A stretch of DNA of 64,000 nt from Paratinospora sagittata (GCA_035771175.1 CM069594.1:9796620-9860619); one strand, 5' to 3'. Counted from the stretch's first letter, positions 1-11,960 are shown. Numbers and translations: made by a program. The notes: generated by a model not told the origin, from the sequence alone.

Positions 1-620
1 AAGGAGTATCTTTTGATTTCAAACTATTCATTTGAAATTTTTTATCATTTCCTTAGCATACTTTGTTTGACTTATAAATGTGTATTTTGCATTTGCTTAA
101 TTTGCAAGCCTAAAAAGTATGTAAGTTCTCCCATCATACTCATTTCAAATTCTTTTTGCATTATCTTTGAAAACTCATCACACAATTCCTTGTTCGATGC
201 ACAAAATATGATATCTTCCACATATATTTGAACAATAAGCATATCATCATTATGGTGTTTGATAAACAAGGTTGGATCAAGTTTTCCCTTTTGAGATTTG
301 TGATCTAAAAGAAATGAACTCAGTCTATCATACCAAGCTCTTGGAGCCTGTCTTAATCCATATAAGGCTTTGTGGAGTTTGAACACAGATTCCAAGTCTT
401 GAGCATCCTCAAACCTTGGAGGTTGTTCCACATATACCTCTTCATTGATGTGACCATTTAAAAATGCACTCTTTACATCCATTTGGTATAAGGGAAAATT
501 TTTGTAACAAGCATAGGCAAGTAACATCCTTTTTGCCTCTATTCTTACTACTGGGGCAAAGGCTTTTTCGAAGTTTATGTCTTCTTCTTGGTTGTACCCT
601 TGTGCAACAAATCTAGCCAT
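1..620 (-). pseudogene. copia reverse transcriptase fragment (RVT_2)
   Basis: The clean frame covers 72-620; weaker RT-like sequence continues to the window edge. The first catalytic motif QMDVKSAFLNG is intact, followed by YGLRQAPRAWYDR, both diagnostic for copia RT. The second catalytic motif, normally YVDD, reads YVED here, so one catalytic Asp is Glu. The segment ends with the conserved YFLGLQI stretch. With an upstream stop and no intact polyprotein it is non-functional. The fragment continues leftward out of the window. Confidence 0.9.
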
Positions 621-1316
621 ATTTCGGACTATGATTTTTTGTTCATTCTTTTTGTTCCTGAAAAGCCATATGGTTCCTATGATTGATTGATGATATGATC
701 TAGGAACTAATTCTCATACTTTGTTCCTCACAAAGTGTCTTTTCTCTTCTTGCATAGCAAGAGTCCAGTTCTCTTCTTTCAATGGATCATCCACTTTTGT
801 TGGTTCAATTTGAGATACAAAAGCTATCAACTCTTGATCTTTTTGAATTGTAGCTCTAGTGGATACAACCTTCTGTGGATCTCCTAATATTTGTTCTTTA
901 GGGTGACCTTGAAACAATCTTGAGTTTCTTGATGTTTCTAATGATTTTTCATTCTCAGTCTCTATGTTTTGAGCTTTCTTGGGAATATCATCATCTTCAA
1001 TGGTTATTTTCCTACTCCTTTCCTCATGATATTTCTTATATTAATTTTTATCAAAGTTTACATGAATTGATTCATCGACAGTTTTAGTAGATGTGTTGTA
1101 AACTCTGTAAGCTCTACCATGAGAAGAATATCCTAAGAATATTCCAATATCTGATTTAGGTTCAAACTTATCCAGGTTATCTTTATCATTTAGGATAAAA
1201 CACTTACACCTGAATACCCGAAAGTAACTGATGTTGGGTGTTTGTCCTTTCCATAATTCATATGGTGTTTTGTTCAAGATTTTCTTAATCAGTATTCCAT
1301 TCATTACATAACACAA
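621..1316 (-). pseudogene. copia integrase C-terminal domain and linker to RT
   Basis: The piece at 1041-1316 contains NKTPYELW and FLGYS, hallmarks of the copia integrase C-terminal region. The piece at 714-917 matches the variable linker before RT, with a recognisable W-x-x-AMQEE motif. A stop near 1040 and another near 715 break the frame. Its place between the integrase core and RT fits a single degenerate polyprotein. Confidence 0.8.
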
Positions 1317-1906
1317 TGTTTATAGCTTCTACCCAAAAGTAGTTTGCAACATTATACTCACTAAGCATTGTTCTACACATTTCCTGCAAAGTTCTATTTT
1401 TCCTTTCAACTACACCATTTTGTTAAGGTGTTTTAGGGGTTGATAGATAGTGAGTGTAACCTTGATTATTACAAAATTCTTCAAGATTTTTATTAACAAA
1501 TTCACCCCCTCTATCACTTCTAATTATGTTTATTTTGTAGCCCTTTTTTATTTTCAACTCTTTTACAGAAGTTGATAAACAATTCACATATTTCTGACTT
1601 ATGAGCTAAAAAGAATACCTAAGTATATCTAGTGAAATCATCAACAATCACAAACACATATGATTTACGTCTTAAGCTTTGAGTTTTGGTTGGTCCAAAA
1701 AGATTCATATGAATCAATTCGAGAGCTATAGTGGTAAATTTATACCTCTTGCTCTTAAATGATGATCTAATGTGTTTGCCTAATTGACATGGTTCACATA
1801 CCTTATCTTTTGAGTAAATTCCTTTTAGAATACCCTAGACAAGATCATTTCTAGCTAATCTAGATATGTTATCCATACTAACATGAGCTAGTCTCATTTG
1901 TCAGAG
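1317..1906 (-). pseudogene. copia integrase zinc finger and catalytic core, degenerate
   Basis: No long open frame survives. Translating the minus strand in shifting frames shows the zinc-binding CEPCQLGK motif and then the core start. The first catalytic Asp, normally in HMDLFGP, is Asn (HMNLFGP) near 1700. The VIVDDFTRYT motif follows near 1640. Stops and frameshifts accumulate after that. Confidence 0.75.
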
Positions 1907-2314
1907 CTATGTATCATCACAAGATATAACACTCAAACATGTAATATTTTGTTTTTCCATCTCATTAAGATTTGTGTAATAAAAATTTTTATGCCTAGAT
2001 GCTGTGAATGCAACAATATTGTCTTCATGCTTAATGATGCACCTGTTTGCTTCAAATGAAACATCATAACCCTTGTCACATAATTGACTTATGCTCAAGA
2101 GACTATGTTTTAGCCCTTTTACATAAAGTACATCGGAAATGAATAAGGAATCATTACCAATAGTTCCAACACCTGCAATTTCACCTTTGTTGTTGTCTCC
2201 GAATGTGACATTTCCTCCATTCTTTCTTTCAATGCATAAGAACTTTGACTTATCACAAGTCATGTGTCTTGAACATCCACTGTCCGGATACCATATTTCT
2301 TCATTCTTACTCAT
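1907..2314 (-). pseudogene. copia aspartic protease and pre-integrase domain
   Basis: This 135-codon frame begins MSKNEEIWYPDSGCSRHMT. DSGCSRHM is the copia protease active site (D-S-G). The segment KGLKHSLLSISQLCDKGY is the conserved stretch ahead of integrase. The methionine is only the first one in the open segment, because the real polyprotein would read through from gag. Confidence 0.88.
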
Positions 2315-3180
2315 CTACACAACATAAAATACTTTTAATTTTGGTACCCATGTTGATTTGGGTCCATACATGTTAGCATCAATAAGTATATTATTTTCTA
2401 CCCATGCAAGTTTTTTTTTCTTTACATTCATAACATTACATCTAAGTACAGTCTGACCTTCCCTATGACACTTATGGCATTTCGGTCTCTTGGTCAACAA
2501 GGTATTGTAATCTTTTTGCTTTGATCCTTGGGTGTAACCTAAACCAGATTTGTCAAAAGCACAACATTGTGATCCAAGCATCATATCAAATAACTTTTGA
2601 CCATTGGTAAATTTGATTATAGTGTTGTTTAGGTATTCCTTGTTCTTTTTAGAGTTTCATTCTCATTTTTCAATTTTTCTAACTCCTTTTTGAGCTTCTC
2701 GTTTTCTAAAAATAACTCATCTATTTCTTCATTTTGAAATTCTATCTTCTTAAGATCTTCCTTTAAACTCTTTTTGAGTTTTTCATTTTTCTTGACCTTT
2801 TTACTATATTTAAGTTCAAGATCATGCACATGAGAATCAAGAATAAAATTTTCATCAAATGGTTCAAATTTTACCTCGGTATTTGCCATAAAGCAAAGTG
2901 CGGCTTCGTGCTCAGAATCTGAATCACTTTCACTTGAGCTCGAGTCGTCCCAAGTAGCTTTGAGAACCTTCTTGTCCTTCTTCCTTGAACTGATGTTTTT
3001 CTTAGACTTATTTGGACACTCACTCCTAGCATGACCTAGTTTGTTACAGCCGTAACAAATCTATTCTATAGGCTTCGCATCAAACTTCTTTCCTTTGTGG
3101 AACTTGGAGCTTGAGATACCTTTTCCCTTTCTCCTAATTAATCTATTGAACTTTCTAGAAAACATTACTATGTCCTCATC
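2315..3180 (-). pseudogene. copia gag C-terminal part: zinc knuckles and coiled coil
   Basis: A CCHC knuckle (CYGCNKLGHARSEC) is readable on the minus strand near 3063-3020. A second, decayed knuckle (CHKCHREGQTVLRC) lies near 2490-2440 and has lost its histidine. Between them, 2629-2889 encodes a Lys/Glu-rich coiled coil with a heptad-like leucine pattern, as in SIRE-type gag proteins. These domains bind RNA and assemble particles in the family. A stop near 2626 and frame changes break it. Confidence 0.75.
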
Positions 3181-3186
3181 AGTGCT

Positions 3187-3948
3187 TTAATGGACTAAGG
3201 TGTTTTCAGAATCTATTTCTATATTTAAAGCAACAAATTTCTTTTCCTTCTCCTTTACCTTGGATTGACCCTTATTGTTTTTTAACTTCATCTCATGAAC
3301 CATCAATGAACCACACAATTCATCAAATGTGTACTCGGCCAAATTCTTGGCTTCTTTTATAGCCGTGGCCTTAGGTTCCCAAACTCTAGGCAATCCTCTT
3401 AAGAACTTCCTAACAGTCTCTTCTTGATCATAACTTCTACCTAAGGTTTTCATCTCATTTATGTTTGTTGTAAACCGAGCAATAGCCTCAGCTATGGATT
3501 CAGTTTCCTCTATCCTATAGGTTTCATACTTCTCTACAAGCATTTGGAGCTTTGCCTTTTTAACTTACAAAGTTTATTCATGGGTTACCTCTAATCTTTC
3601 CCAGATTTCCTTAGCAGCTTCACATGCACTGACTTTATTAAACTCTTCAACTGATAGGTTGAAAAACAATATGTTTACGACCTAGTTATTAAGCAACTCC
3701 TACTTCTTTTCTTTTGTAGTCCACTCATTTAGATCCTCAGGGATAGCTATACCATCAACTATCTTGGTAGGTGTTGGACAACAGTTTCTCACAGCATCCC
3801 ACATTTCTAGGTCTTGGGCCTTAAGGTAAAACCTAATCTTGGTTTTCCAATAAAGATAGTTGTCTCTCTTGAACAGGGGTGGCAGATTGGTGGAGTTACC
3901 TTCTCCTGCAATATGTACATTCTTAGAGTTTTGTCCTGCCATACTCAA
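3187..3948 (-). pseudogene. copia gag N-terminal region (DUF4219/UBN2-like)
   Basis: The start MSMAGQNSKNVHIAGEG at 3948 leads into LPPLFKRDNYLYWKTKI, the standard N-terminal copia gag signature. After a frame break near 3700 the UBN2-type segment follows at 3187-3543 (VEKYETYRIEETESIAEA and FLRGLPRVWEPKATAI). The initiator lies 47 bp inside the LTR border, where a copia gag start is expected. Confidence 0.85.
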
Positions 3949-3981
3949 TCAAAGATGGTTAGATACTTTGATGTATAACCC

Positions 3982-3993
3982 GTTCTGATACTA
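3982..3993 (-). other. primer binding site of the copia element
   Basis: The minus strand reads TAGTATCAGAAC, two mismatches from the usual plant initiator tRNA-Met site TGGTATCAGAGC. It starts two bases inside the LTR end at 3996, which fixes that LTR as the 5' LTR of the minus-strand element. Confidence 0.8.
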
Positions 3994-3995
3994 AT

Positions 3996-5690
3996 TGTTG
4001 GCTCAGATATGTCTAAGAGAGGGATGAATTGGACACTTAACATGTTTATACTTTTATCTTAAAATAAATAATACAGTAAATGTAGAAGGTTTTGGCAAAG
4101 TGTACAAAGCAATAAATAATGAACTATAAAGAATAGTACACATGATTTATAGTGGTTCCGCCGCGCCTACGTCCACTACCTAACCTCCTCAGTTAGGATT
4201 TTCTCCAAACTCCACTAAATTACCTTCTTCACATGTGAAGATCAAACCTTCTACAGTTTCTCAACTTTGCAAGCTTGGCAACAACCTTAATAATTTCTCA
4301 ACTTTACAGACTTGAGAATAACCTTTACAGTTTGAGCAACACTTGCTCTATTATAGTGACAACGGTCACTAATATCAATGAATAAAAGATTGAGATATGA
4401 TTTCATTTACTCTGAATAAAAAAGATACTTACAAAGCTTTGGATTGAACCTCGAGTATCACAATATTCAACAAATGATGGATAATGAAGTGTAGCTGAAA
4501 AATCAGAGGTTCACAATCCTCCTTTTCTTTTCTGGAAAATTTTTGCAAATATGAAATGAAGTGCTACATTTCCAGAGAATGTGCTTTGAAGTATTTTAAA
4601 AACAAATCATAAGTATTTGCACAGTGATGAAAACAAGTATAACTTTCAAAAGTGATAGCACAAGTGAAAATTGTTAGATATATTCGAAAATGAATTCTTA
4701 GTTTTATGGTTTGATGTGTGTTTTGTTCTAAGGAAACACACACATATATATATATAGATGACAATGGCGCTTGAACTTGATTTTCAAGAATGCTTTTGGT
4801 GCATAAAGTAATTTCAAATCAAACGGATAAATTATTTCTCTAAATGGATTGATTCAGTTTGTACAATCACAGCAACAACACCTGAATCATCTGTGCATAC
4901 ATGAGAATAGAATGTTCTGAAAAAGGTTTTAAGACGTTCTGAAAATTTTTGAAAAGTTCTGAAATTCTTTTTTCTGAAAAGGTGCACAGTTATCAACTTT
5001 ATGATAGTGTTGGATTAGCATCCTGATAGTCAATTAGGGTCCTGACGCATAATACCAACTATTGTCATTTTGTTCTTTAAGGACGCTCATATTCAATAAG
5101 CGTCCTGCTAAACTGTGAAATGTGGGCACTACTGAAACGTAAGTGTCCTGACTTACTTTAAAACTTTTAAATTCGAAATTCGTGAGTATTCAGTCAGTGT
5201 CCTGATGTGTTCAAAAGTATTTAAGTTCAAAAAATGATTAGCGTGCTGATATTTAATCAGCGTCTTGAAAAGTTCATACGGTTGATTCGATGAGGGCGCT
5301 AATGCATGAATAGTTTTCAACCTAGAACATTGTCAACGTCCTAATATAGCATCAGTGTCCTAACCTAATACGTGATGAGCGTGTTGTTGAGACGTCAACG
5401 TCCTGATAGACACTAACAACTATTTTTGACATTTTTCCAGATTTTTAACACTCGATTAAACAAGATTAAAACTCGGTATTTTGGATCAAATCAATCATTA
5501 AAAATCCATCACGAGTGATCGAAAAAATCAACAAAAATTCTTCAAAAACAAATCAATTAAAACATGCAGTTATGCAAAGGCATCAACACTTGCTGAATCA
5601 TGTGATATCAAAGATTCTACAATCCTATTAAGTTCTAATAACATAAAATTTTATCTTCGAACGATCATGGTTTTCAACTTGATCTTGATA
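3996..5690 (-). mobile_element. 5' LTR of the SIRE-like copia element (outer end uncertain)
   Basis: Inner border TGTTGG at 3996 is next to the primer binding site. The block around 4145-4200 (gtggttccgccgcgcctacg) is shared with the LTRs at 9518-11960 and 52551-54380. The typical sense-strand start seen in those copies (rc of TTAGGCCAACA) is not found here, so the outer end is probably truncated before the chromovirus begins near 5800. The end given is approximate. A TATA repeat lies at 4746-4756. Confidence 0.7.
5030..5420. repeat. dispersed GCGTCCTGAT motif array inside LTR
   Basis: About a dozen degenerate copies of a ten-base motif (GCGTCCTGAT, AACGTCCTAAT, GTGTCCTGAC, with some inverted as GAGGGCGCTA) are spaced 15-45 bp apart. 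The solo LTR at 9518-11960 has the same array at 10930-11400. The spacing is irregular, so this is not a simple tandem repeat. Confidence 0.75.
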
Positions 5691-5799
5691 GCTCTTCTAC
5701 CATGCATCATCGAACCTTCGTGCAATAAGGTATGCAATAGATCTAATATAGGAATGTGGTTTGTAATCATCAAAATATCATTTCTCATATATGCGGATC

Positions 5800-6730
5800 A
5801 TGAGGGTAATTTGATTAACAAAACTGACTTAGTTTCGGGGACCACTTTGTCTAACAGATTCCATTATAGAATGAGTCCTAAGGAGAATGAGGAGTTAAGT
5901 CGCTAGGTTGAGGAGCTTTTAGCTAAAGGCCATGTTCGAGAGAGTTTGAGTCCATATGTTGTTCTAGCCCTTCTTACCCCAAAAAAGGATGGGTCATGGC
6001 GTATGTGTGTTGACAGTCGGGCCATCAACAAGATTACAATGCGTTATCGATTTCCTATCCCTAGGCTAGTTGACCTACTGGATCAGTTGGGAGCTGCATC
6101 AATGTTCAACAAGCTAGATCTAAAGAGTTGTTATCATCAAATTCGCATCAGGCCCGGAGATGAGTGGAATACGACATTCAAAACACGGGAATGATTGTTT
6201 GAGTGGTTCGTGATGCCTTTTGGGTTGTCTAATGCCCCTAGCACTTTCATGCGAGTAATGAACCAAGTCCTCAGACCTTTCATCGACAAGTTTGTTGTGG
6301 TTTACTTTGATGATGATCTGATTTATAGTCCTAACCCTACAGTGCATCTTGAACACTTGCGAGAGGTATTTTTGACTTTGCGTAGGCACAAGTTGTATGC
6401 TGCACCTAAAAAGTGCACATTCTTGTCAGGCTGAGTGTTATTTTTGGGCTAAGTGGTATCCAGAGATGGCTTAGCAGTGGATGAAGCTAAGGTGGGGTGG
6501 CGGCCGTGCAACAATGGCCTCAGCCTAGGACCATTATGGAGGTGTGCAGTTTTCATGGGCTTGTTTCCTTTTATAGGAGGTTTATTCTGCACTTCAGCAG
6601 TATCATGACACCTATGACTGATTGCATGAAGAACAAAAAATTTAGTTGGACAAATGAGGCTCCAGCTGATCAAGCAAAAATTGACCACAACCCCAATTTT
6701 GGTGCTTCTCAATTTCTCTTTGCCTTTTGA
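5800..6730 (+). pseudogene. chromovirus reverse transcriptase, broken
   Basis: Homology begins around 5800-5850 (YRMSPKENEELS). The frame stops at 5904-5906, resumes at 5907, and runs as [18 protein letters not shown], then [20 protein letters not shown] with the first catalytic Asp. It stops again near 6192, then gives [20 protein letters not shown] and the catalytic segment YFDDDLIYS, which keeps both Asp residues. After 6434 the thumb/connection region (FHGLVSFYRRFI) continues in a different frame. The start is not a translation start: upstream polyprotein is absent. Confidence 0.88.
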
Positions 6731-7112
6731 GTTACATTGTGATGCTTCCAAACTCGGCATTAGAGCAATGTTGAGCAATCAGAGTCGAGCTATAATCTAT
6801 TTCAGTAAGAAGTTATCTGGGGCAAACCAGCATTACAATACATACGATGTGGAGTTTTATGCAGTGGTCAAGGCTATTCGACATTGACGTCACTATTTAT
6901 TCCATGGTGAGTTCATTTTGTACACAAATCTTGATGCGTTAAAGCATTTGGGCGTTCAGGACAAAGTATCAGCTAGACATGCATCTTGGGCAGCGTATTT
7001 GCAACAATTTACTTTTGTGATCAAGCATAAGGTTAGCACCCTAAATCGAGTAGCTGACACGCTAAGTAAGAAACATAATTTTGTGTTGCAGATTGAGGTT
7101 CCGGGGATTTGA
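6731..7112 (+). pseudogene. chromovirus RNase H domain
   Basis: ELHCDASKLGIRAML carries the first RNase H Asp. It is followed by AIIYFSKKLSGANQHYNTYD, then a stop near 6887, then YTNLDALKHLG, where the usual Thr-Asp pair reads as Thr-Asn. VADTLSKKH closes the domain. The Asp-to-Asn change and internal stop make it inactive. Confidence 0.82.
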
Positions 7113-9517
7113 TTCCATTGCAAACCAGTATGCTGATGATCTTTACTTTTCTATCCTACGACAAATATAGGATGGGGAGCAGACTAATTTTGTTTAGCAG
7201 GACGGGTTCCTGTTTAAAAGTACCCAACTGTGTATTCCTGATGGCAGTCTTCGCTTGAAAATCATTCAAGAGTTGCATGGTAAAGGCCACGTGGGATGTG
7301 ACCGTTCTTTTTAGCTTGTTTCTTCTTCCTACTTTTGGCCAACTATGCACAAGGAAGTGGGTCGATTTGTGGAGCGATGTCATGTTTTTCAGATGTCTAA
7401 AGGCAAAGTTATTAATGTCGGGTCATATCGTCCTTTGTCCATTCCTACCCAACCATGGACTGATATCAGCATTGACTGTCACACTCCGCCCCATTGATCC
7501 AAAACGAGGTGCAACAGTTAAGGAGTCGAGTGCTCACTTCACGCGATCAGAGTCGCACATACAGAAGCATAGTGGCCCACATTTACAATAATACAAATAC
7601 AATTTATTAAGGAAAATACGGTTACTTTTCACATATAACGTTTGTTAATTATTACATTCCATAAAGTAAGAAAAAACAACCATAAGGTAATAAGGGAGAA
7701 CCCCTAAAAAAGTACCAAAATGACAAAAAAAGGATTAGTCAAAGTAAGGCATCTAGAAGCCTGGAACCATCGCCACCATCATTAGACCAATCTGACGGGA
7801 CCTGGGGAGAGTACATACACAAAAGTCCCTACATAGACCGGGTTTAGCCATAACCCTCGGAATAAATCCATTCGGACCCATCTTAATTCCTTGGAAAGAT
7901 TAGCAACGAGGTGAGCTCAACAGCTCAGTGAGATCAAGCAGGGTAAATAAGTCTTACATGCATAATAATAAATACAGAACAACAATCATCAAACAGTTAT
8001 GCCACAACAATACAATCAAGCAATGATATGAATGAACCCTGGTCTCACGGTATCACAGACCAAGTACCATTCACTAGCAACCTGTGATCCGAGGCACCAA
8101 TAATGTAACCAGCAACTGAGAGGTCTCATGAGTTCCAGTGCTAACCAGTGACAATGTCACTCTGTCGGGGCCAGCGTAACGGCATGATACCCAATAATAT
8201 AAGCAATGACAATGTCATTCTGCCAGGCCAGTATTGCACCCAATAATATATCATTTTGAATAGATAGCCTCATGCATGAAGTATAACATTGTAACAAGTA
8301 TGATGCATGATGTTATGTAATTGAATATTAAATAGGTAAGAAATGCAAACCTAGCCTTCATTCCCCACCTTAACACACTTGTAGGTGGTGTAACGCTTTC
8401 TTGTAACTTCTTGAAGTGTGCAGGGACGCAAGATAACTCAAAACGGGTGAAGGAGAGCAAGGGGGTCGACGAGTGAACTGTTGGGGGGCCATCCCTATTT
8501 ATAGGGTGGCCGTTTGGGGCCAGCCCCCCATGGGGACGGTCCTTTCCTTGTTACCGTCCCACTATGGGGGTTTATATCTTTCTTTGAGGGTGGCTTTTAC
8601 CACTTATTGAAATTACACGTGGAGGGTTTTCAAGTTGTTGAATTAGTTTCTACAGTAGAAAAAGTTGGGGGTGTTACATCGATTTTGTTCTTGGTCTTTC
8701 GAGGACGTAGAGGGGTCATGATTCCATTTTTGTGGTTGTTGGTCTTTTTTCAAAGATGGCACATTTCATCTCTTGTAAGAAGACTACGAATGCGGTCAAT
8801 GTGGCAGTCCTATTTTTTTGAGAGATTTATCGACTCCATAGGCTCCCTATTTCTATTGTCTTACATCATGATACACGTTTCATTAGCCATTTTTGGCAAA
8901 GTTTATGGAAGATGGTGAATAAGAAGCTTGATTTTAGCAGTTCTTATCATCCACAGACGGACGGTTAAACTAAGGTCACTAATCGTTCCTTGGGCGATCT
9001 CCTTCGCAACTTAGTCAGTGACCATGTGAAACAATGGGATCAGAAGCTTTATCAAGCCGAGTTTGCTCATAATCATGAACGTAATCGTAATATTCAATCC
9101 TTTTGAAATTGTCTATAGTATGGTGCCCATATATCCCCTTAATCTTGCCCCAGTTTCAAATCAGTTGCGCATGCATGGCAAGGCTGAGGATTTCGTTCAG
9201 TAGCTTCAACAGATCCATCAGACCACTCATGATTGTTTGGTAGATGCTACCCAAAAGTACAAAACAGTTGCAGATCGGAAACTTCGACGTGTGGAGTTTG
9301 AAGTAGGCAATTATGTCTGGGCCATATTGACAAAGGATCGCATTCCTGCCCATAAATACAACAAGCTTACGCCTGGAAAAATTGGTCCTTTAAAGGTTAT
9401 TAAGAAGATCAATCGGAATGCTTACCGGTTGAAGCTACCCAGACACATTCAAACCTTTCATATTTTTAACCTCAAACACTTCCTTCCTTACTTGAGAGAT
9501 TATTCTGATGATGATGG
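7113..9517 (+). pseudogene. chromovirus integrase, interrupted by a solo LTR at 7477-8678
   Basis: The zinc-binding part is readable at 7250-7400 (ELHGKGHVG, then ERCHVFQMSKGK, with the second Cys altered). The core reaches PTQPWTDISID at 7476, where the solo LTR enters. Core sequence resumes after 8678 as FVLG, with KMAHFI, TRFISHFW and SSYHPQTDG following. The C-terminal domain at 9237-9517 includes KYNKLTPGKIGPLKVI and FHIFNLKHFLPYL. Several stops are present. Removing the LTR and one TSD copy restores the reading frame at the junction. Confidence 0.85.
7477..8678 (-). mobile_element. solo LTR (1202 bp) inside chromovirus integrase
   Basis: Plus-strand termini are TGTCACACTCC and GGTGTTACA, giving TG..CA ends. 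Flanks are TTGAC (7472-7476) and TCGAT (8679-8683), a 5-bp TSD differing by two transitions. A TATA box on the minus strand at 8495-8504 (CTATAAATAG) indicates minus orientation. No internal retrotransposon region or second LTR is present, so this is a solo LTR, probably of Ty3-gypsy type. Confidence 0.85.
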
Positions 9518-9785
9518 TGTTGGTACGCCCAAGAGGGAAGTGAATTGGGTGTAATGGCCATTTTAATTCTTTTCTAATTCCTTAATGATATTCTTTGACT
9601 AGGTTAGTTCAATGCTTAAATAAATCAAATGAATATAAAGTAAAACATACTAGCATTTATAGTGGTTCGGTCGCGCTTACGTTCACTACCTAATCTCCCG
9701 ATTAGGATTTCCAAACTTTAATAATGAATCCTCTTACAGGTGAGGACCAAACCATTATAAATGCCCTTTTACAGGTTCAAGGCAA

Positions 9786-10170
9786 ACCTATCCTTTTGTA
9801 GTCTAAGGATGAACCACATATCCTTTTTCCGGGATAAGAAAGAACTCATGTTCCTTTTCAAGGGCAAAGGAAAAGTCAATATCCTTTTGCGGGCAAAGGA
9901 AGAACCACATATCCTTTTTCTGGGTTAAGGAAGAACCCATGTTCCTTTTCAAGGGCAAAAGAAAAATCGAGATCCTTTTGCGTGCTAAGGAAGAACCCAT
10001 GTTCCTTTTCAAGGGCAAAGGAAAAATCGAGATCCTTTTGCGTGCTAAGGAAGAACCCATGTTCCTTTTGTGGGTTAAGGAAGAACCCATGTTCCTTTTG
10101 CGGGCTAAGGAATAACCGCACATCCTTTTCATGGGCTAAGGAAAAACCACATATTCTTTTCAAGATAAAT
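9786..10170. repeat. ~30-bp tandem repeat array in solo LTR
   Basis: About twelve imperfect copies of a unit near AAGGAAGAACCCATGTTCCT followed by TTTGCGGGCT or TTTCAAGGGC. A short version of about four copies lies at the equivalent place in the related LTR (52800-52970). The array makes repetitive open frames on both strands that are not genes. Confidence 0.85.
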
Positions 10171-10929
10171 GATGAAACTAGCCATGATTCCAACCTAGGA
10201 ATCATTAAGTGAGTCAAACTCACTTGACTTGGTTGTTTCAATCTTGAAACACACCAAACTTGAATTACAATGGTTAAGATGGTTCTAAACAAGTAGAACA
10301 CTTACAATACCACACATATACATCAACCACAAGATATTAAATATTTAGTTCATGATGGAGAGAGAGATAGAGATATCACTTACAACCTTTTACCTTTCAA
10401 AGATTCGATATTGCTCAAATGCAATCTTTAGAAAACTTGTATGATGATCTTTGAAAACTGGTTGTGAAATGTACTTTGAAATCCTTTAACTCGATCAAAC
10501 ACCAAATCCGAAATCTTTGAGAGTGAGAGAATAACTATAAAAAGATTGAAGCTCATTTTCTTATTTGAAGACTATACAAAAATCTGGAAACTCTAGAAAA
10601 ACTAGATAATGTGTTTGAATTTGTGCATAAGCTCTATCTCTGTTGTAAAATGGCTAGAACAAGTGTACAAGTAGATAGAGAACAATCACTAGTTGTTATA
10701 CACAGAAATATTGTTGTTGGAGTTTTAAGAAATTTGGAATTCAAATCAAACAGATAAATTCTTTCTCAAAGAGGATTGATTCAGTTTGTGTAATATGGCA
10801 ACAACACCTGAATCTTCTGAGCATTCATGAAAAAGGAATGTTCTGATAAAGTTTTATAACATTCTGAAAAAGGTTAGAAAAGTTCAGAAACAATTAAACT
10901 GAAAAATGTATAGTTAACAACTTTATGAC

Positions 10930-11400
10930 AATGTTGGATTAGTGTATTGATAGTAATCAATGTCTTGTCGAGTAAAGCCAACTTTTGTCATGCAAAGTGA
11001 GCTTCCTACTGAACTATGAAGTGAGGGCGCTATTGGAATGTAAGCGTCCTAACTTACTTAAGACGTTTTGAACCGTAAGGGTGCTACTGGAACGTAAGCG
11101 TCCTAATGTTAAAAATACCTATAAATAAGAAAACGATGAGTGAGCTGATAATCAATCAACGTCCTAATATGTTTAAAAATGTTTAGAACTTAGAAAACGA
11201 TCAACGTGCTGATATTCAATCAGCGTCCTGATAAGTTCATTTGGTTGAATCAATGAGGGCGCTACTGAAGATGTAAGCGTCCTGATAGATATGAACATTT
11301 TTAACCTCAAACCTTATCAACGTCCTAACTTACCAAGTACAAGAGGGCGTTGCCGAGACATTAGCGTCCTGATCAATGCATCAACGTCCTAATGGACACT
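10930..11400. repeat. second GCGTCCTGAT motif array
   Basis: Same degenerate motif as at 5030-5420, in the homologous part of this LTR: repeated AGCGTCCTAA, CAACGTCCTAAT, GAGGGCGCTA and CAGCGTCCTGAT variants. Confidence 0.75.
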
Positions 11401-11960
11401 TAAAAATAGTTTTGATATTTTTTAACTTTTAAAGCTCGATTAAACATGATTAAACACTCGGTATTTTTGAATCAAATCAATCATTGAAAATTCATTGTGA
11501 GTGATTGATAAAATCAATGAAAAATACTTCAAAATCGAATCGAGTAAACCAAACTGAAACTTGATATTTTCAATCAAATCAAATACTGATAGATTAAGCA
11601 TTATGATTATTTGAAATATGAAGATATGTGAAAACTTTATGCATGTACGATTTGAAAACGATTGAGCAATAAAGAATAAAGAAAGTACATCCTAATTCTA
11701 AACTTACGTATCTCTCTCTAACTCAAATCTATTCTTTTCTCGAAGTCTTCAATCTCTTGATCACATTGTTCATCCTTTGAAGAGCTTTCAATCTCAATAG
11801 CTTTGAATTCCTTCATCTCGTAATTAAGCTTGTAATTCTTCTTCGCTTTACTTAAGATGCTGAAATATACTCCGTTCAAACATTAGCACCAAATGACATA
11901 TTGTTTGTAAGCATCAAAACACTTAGGAGAGTGCTAAGTGACAAACCACTTAGGCCAACA

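Larger units (their letters stand above)
1..3995 (-). mobile_element. Ty1-copia (SIRE/Maximus-like) internal region, cut by left window edge
   Basis: Minus-strand copia polyprotein remnant. Reading right to left it runs gag, zinc knuckles, protease, integrase, reverse transcriptase, which is the copia order. A primer binding site resembling tRNA-Met lies directly inside the LTR at 3996. The RNase H domain and the second LTR lie outside the window. The coding frame is broken by many stops and shifts. A coiled-coil gag segment, a long LTR and the LTR start TGTTGG suggest the SIRE/Maximus lineage; the lineage is inferred from memory of that family, while copia identity is secure. Confidence 0.88.
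9518..11960 (-). mobile_element. solo SIRE-type LTR (2443 bp) with perfect TSD GATGG
   Basis: Starts TGTTGGTACG, ends TTAGGCCAACA. GATGG is present at both 9513-9517 and 11961-11965. It shares the left border, the cgcgcttacgttcactacc block, the GCGTCC motif array and other blocks with the LTRs at 3996 and 52551. It interrupts the C-terminal codons of the chromovirus polyprotein. There is no coding content; open frames inside come from its tandem repeats. Confidence 0.92.

Noticed and set aside
8514..8918. 134-codon plus-strand open frame
   Set aside because: It crosses the border between the solo LTR and the integrase remnant in the wrong frame; the real integrase wording lies in another frame.
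9803..10301. Two overlapping minus-strand open frames of 109 and 141 codons with repeated SSLARKR / KEHGFFL wording
   Set aside because: They are the six-frame shadow of a 30-bp tandem array inside a solo LTR, open in several frames, with no gene-like start or context.
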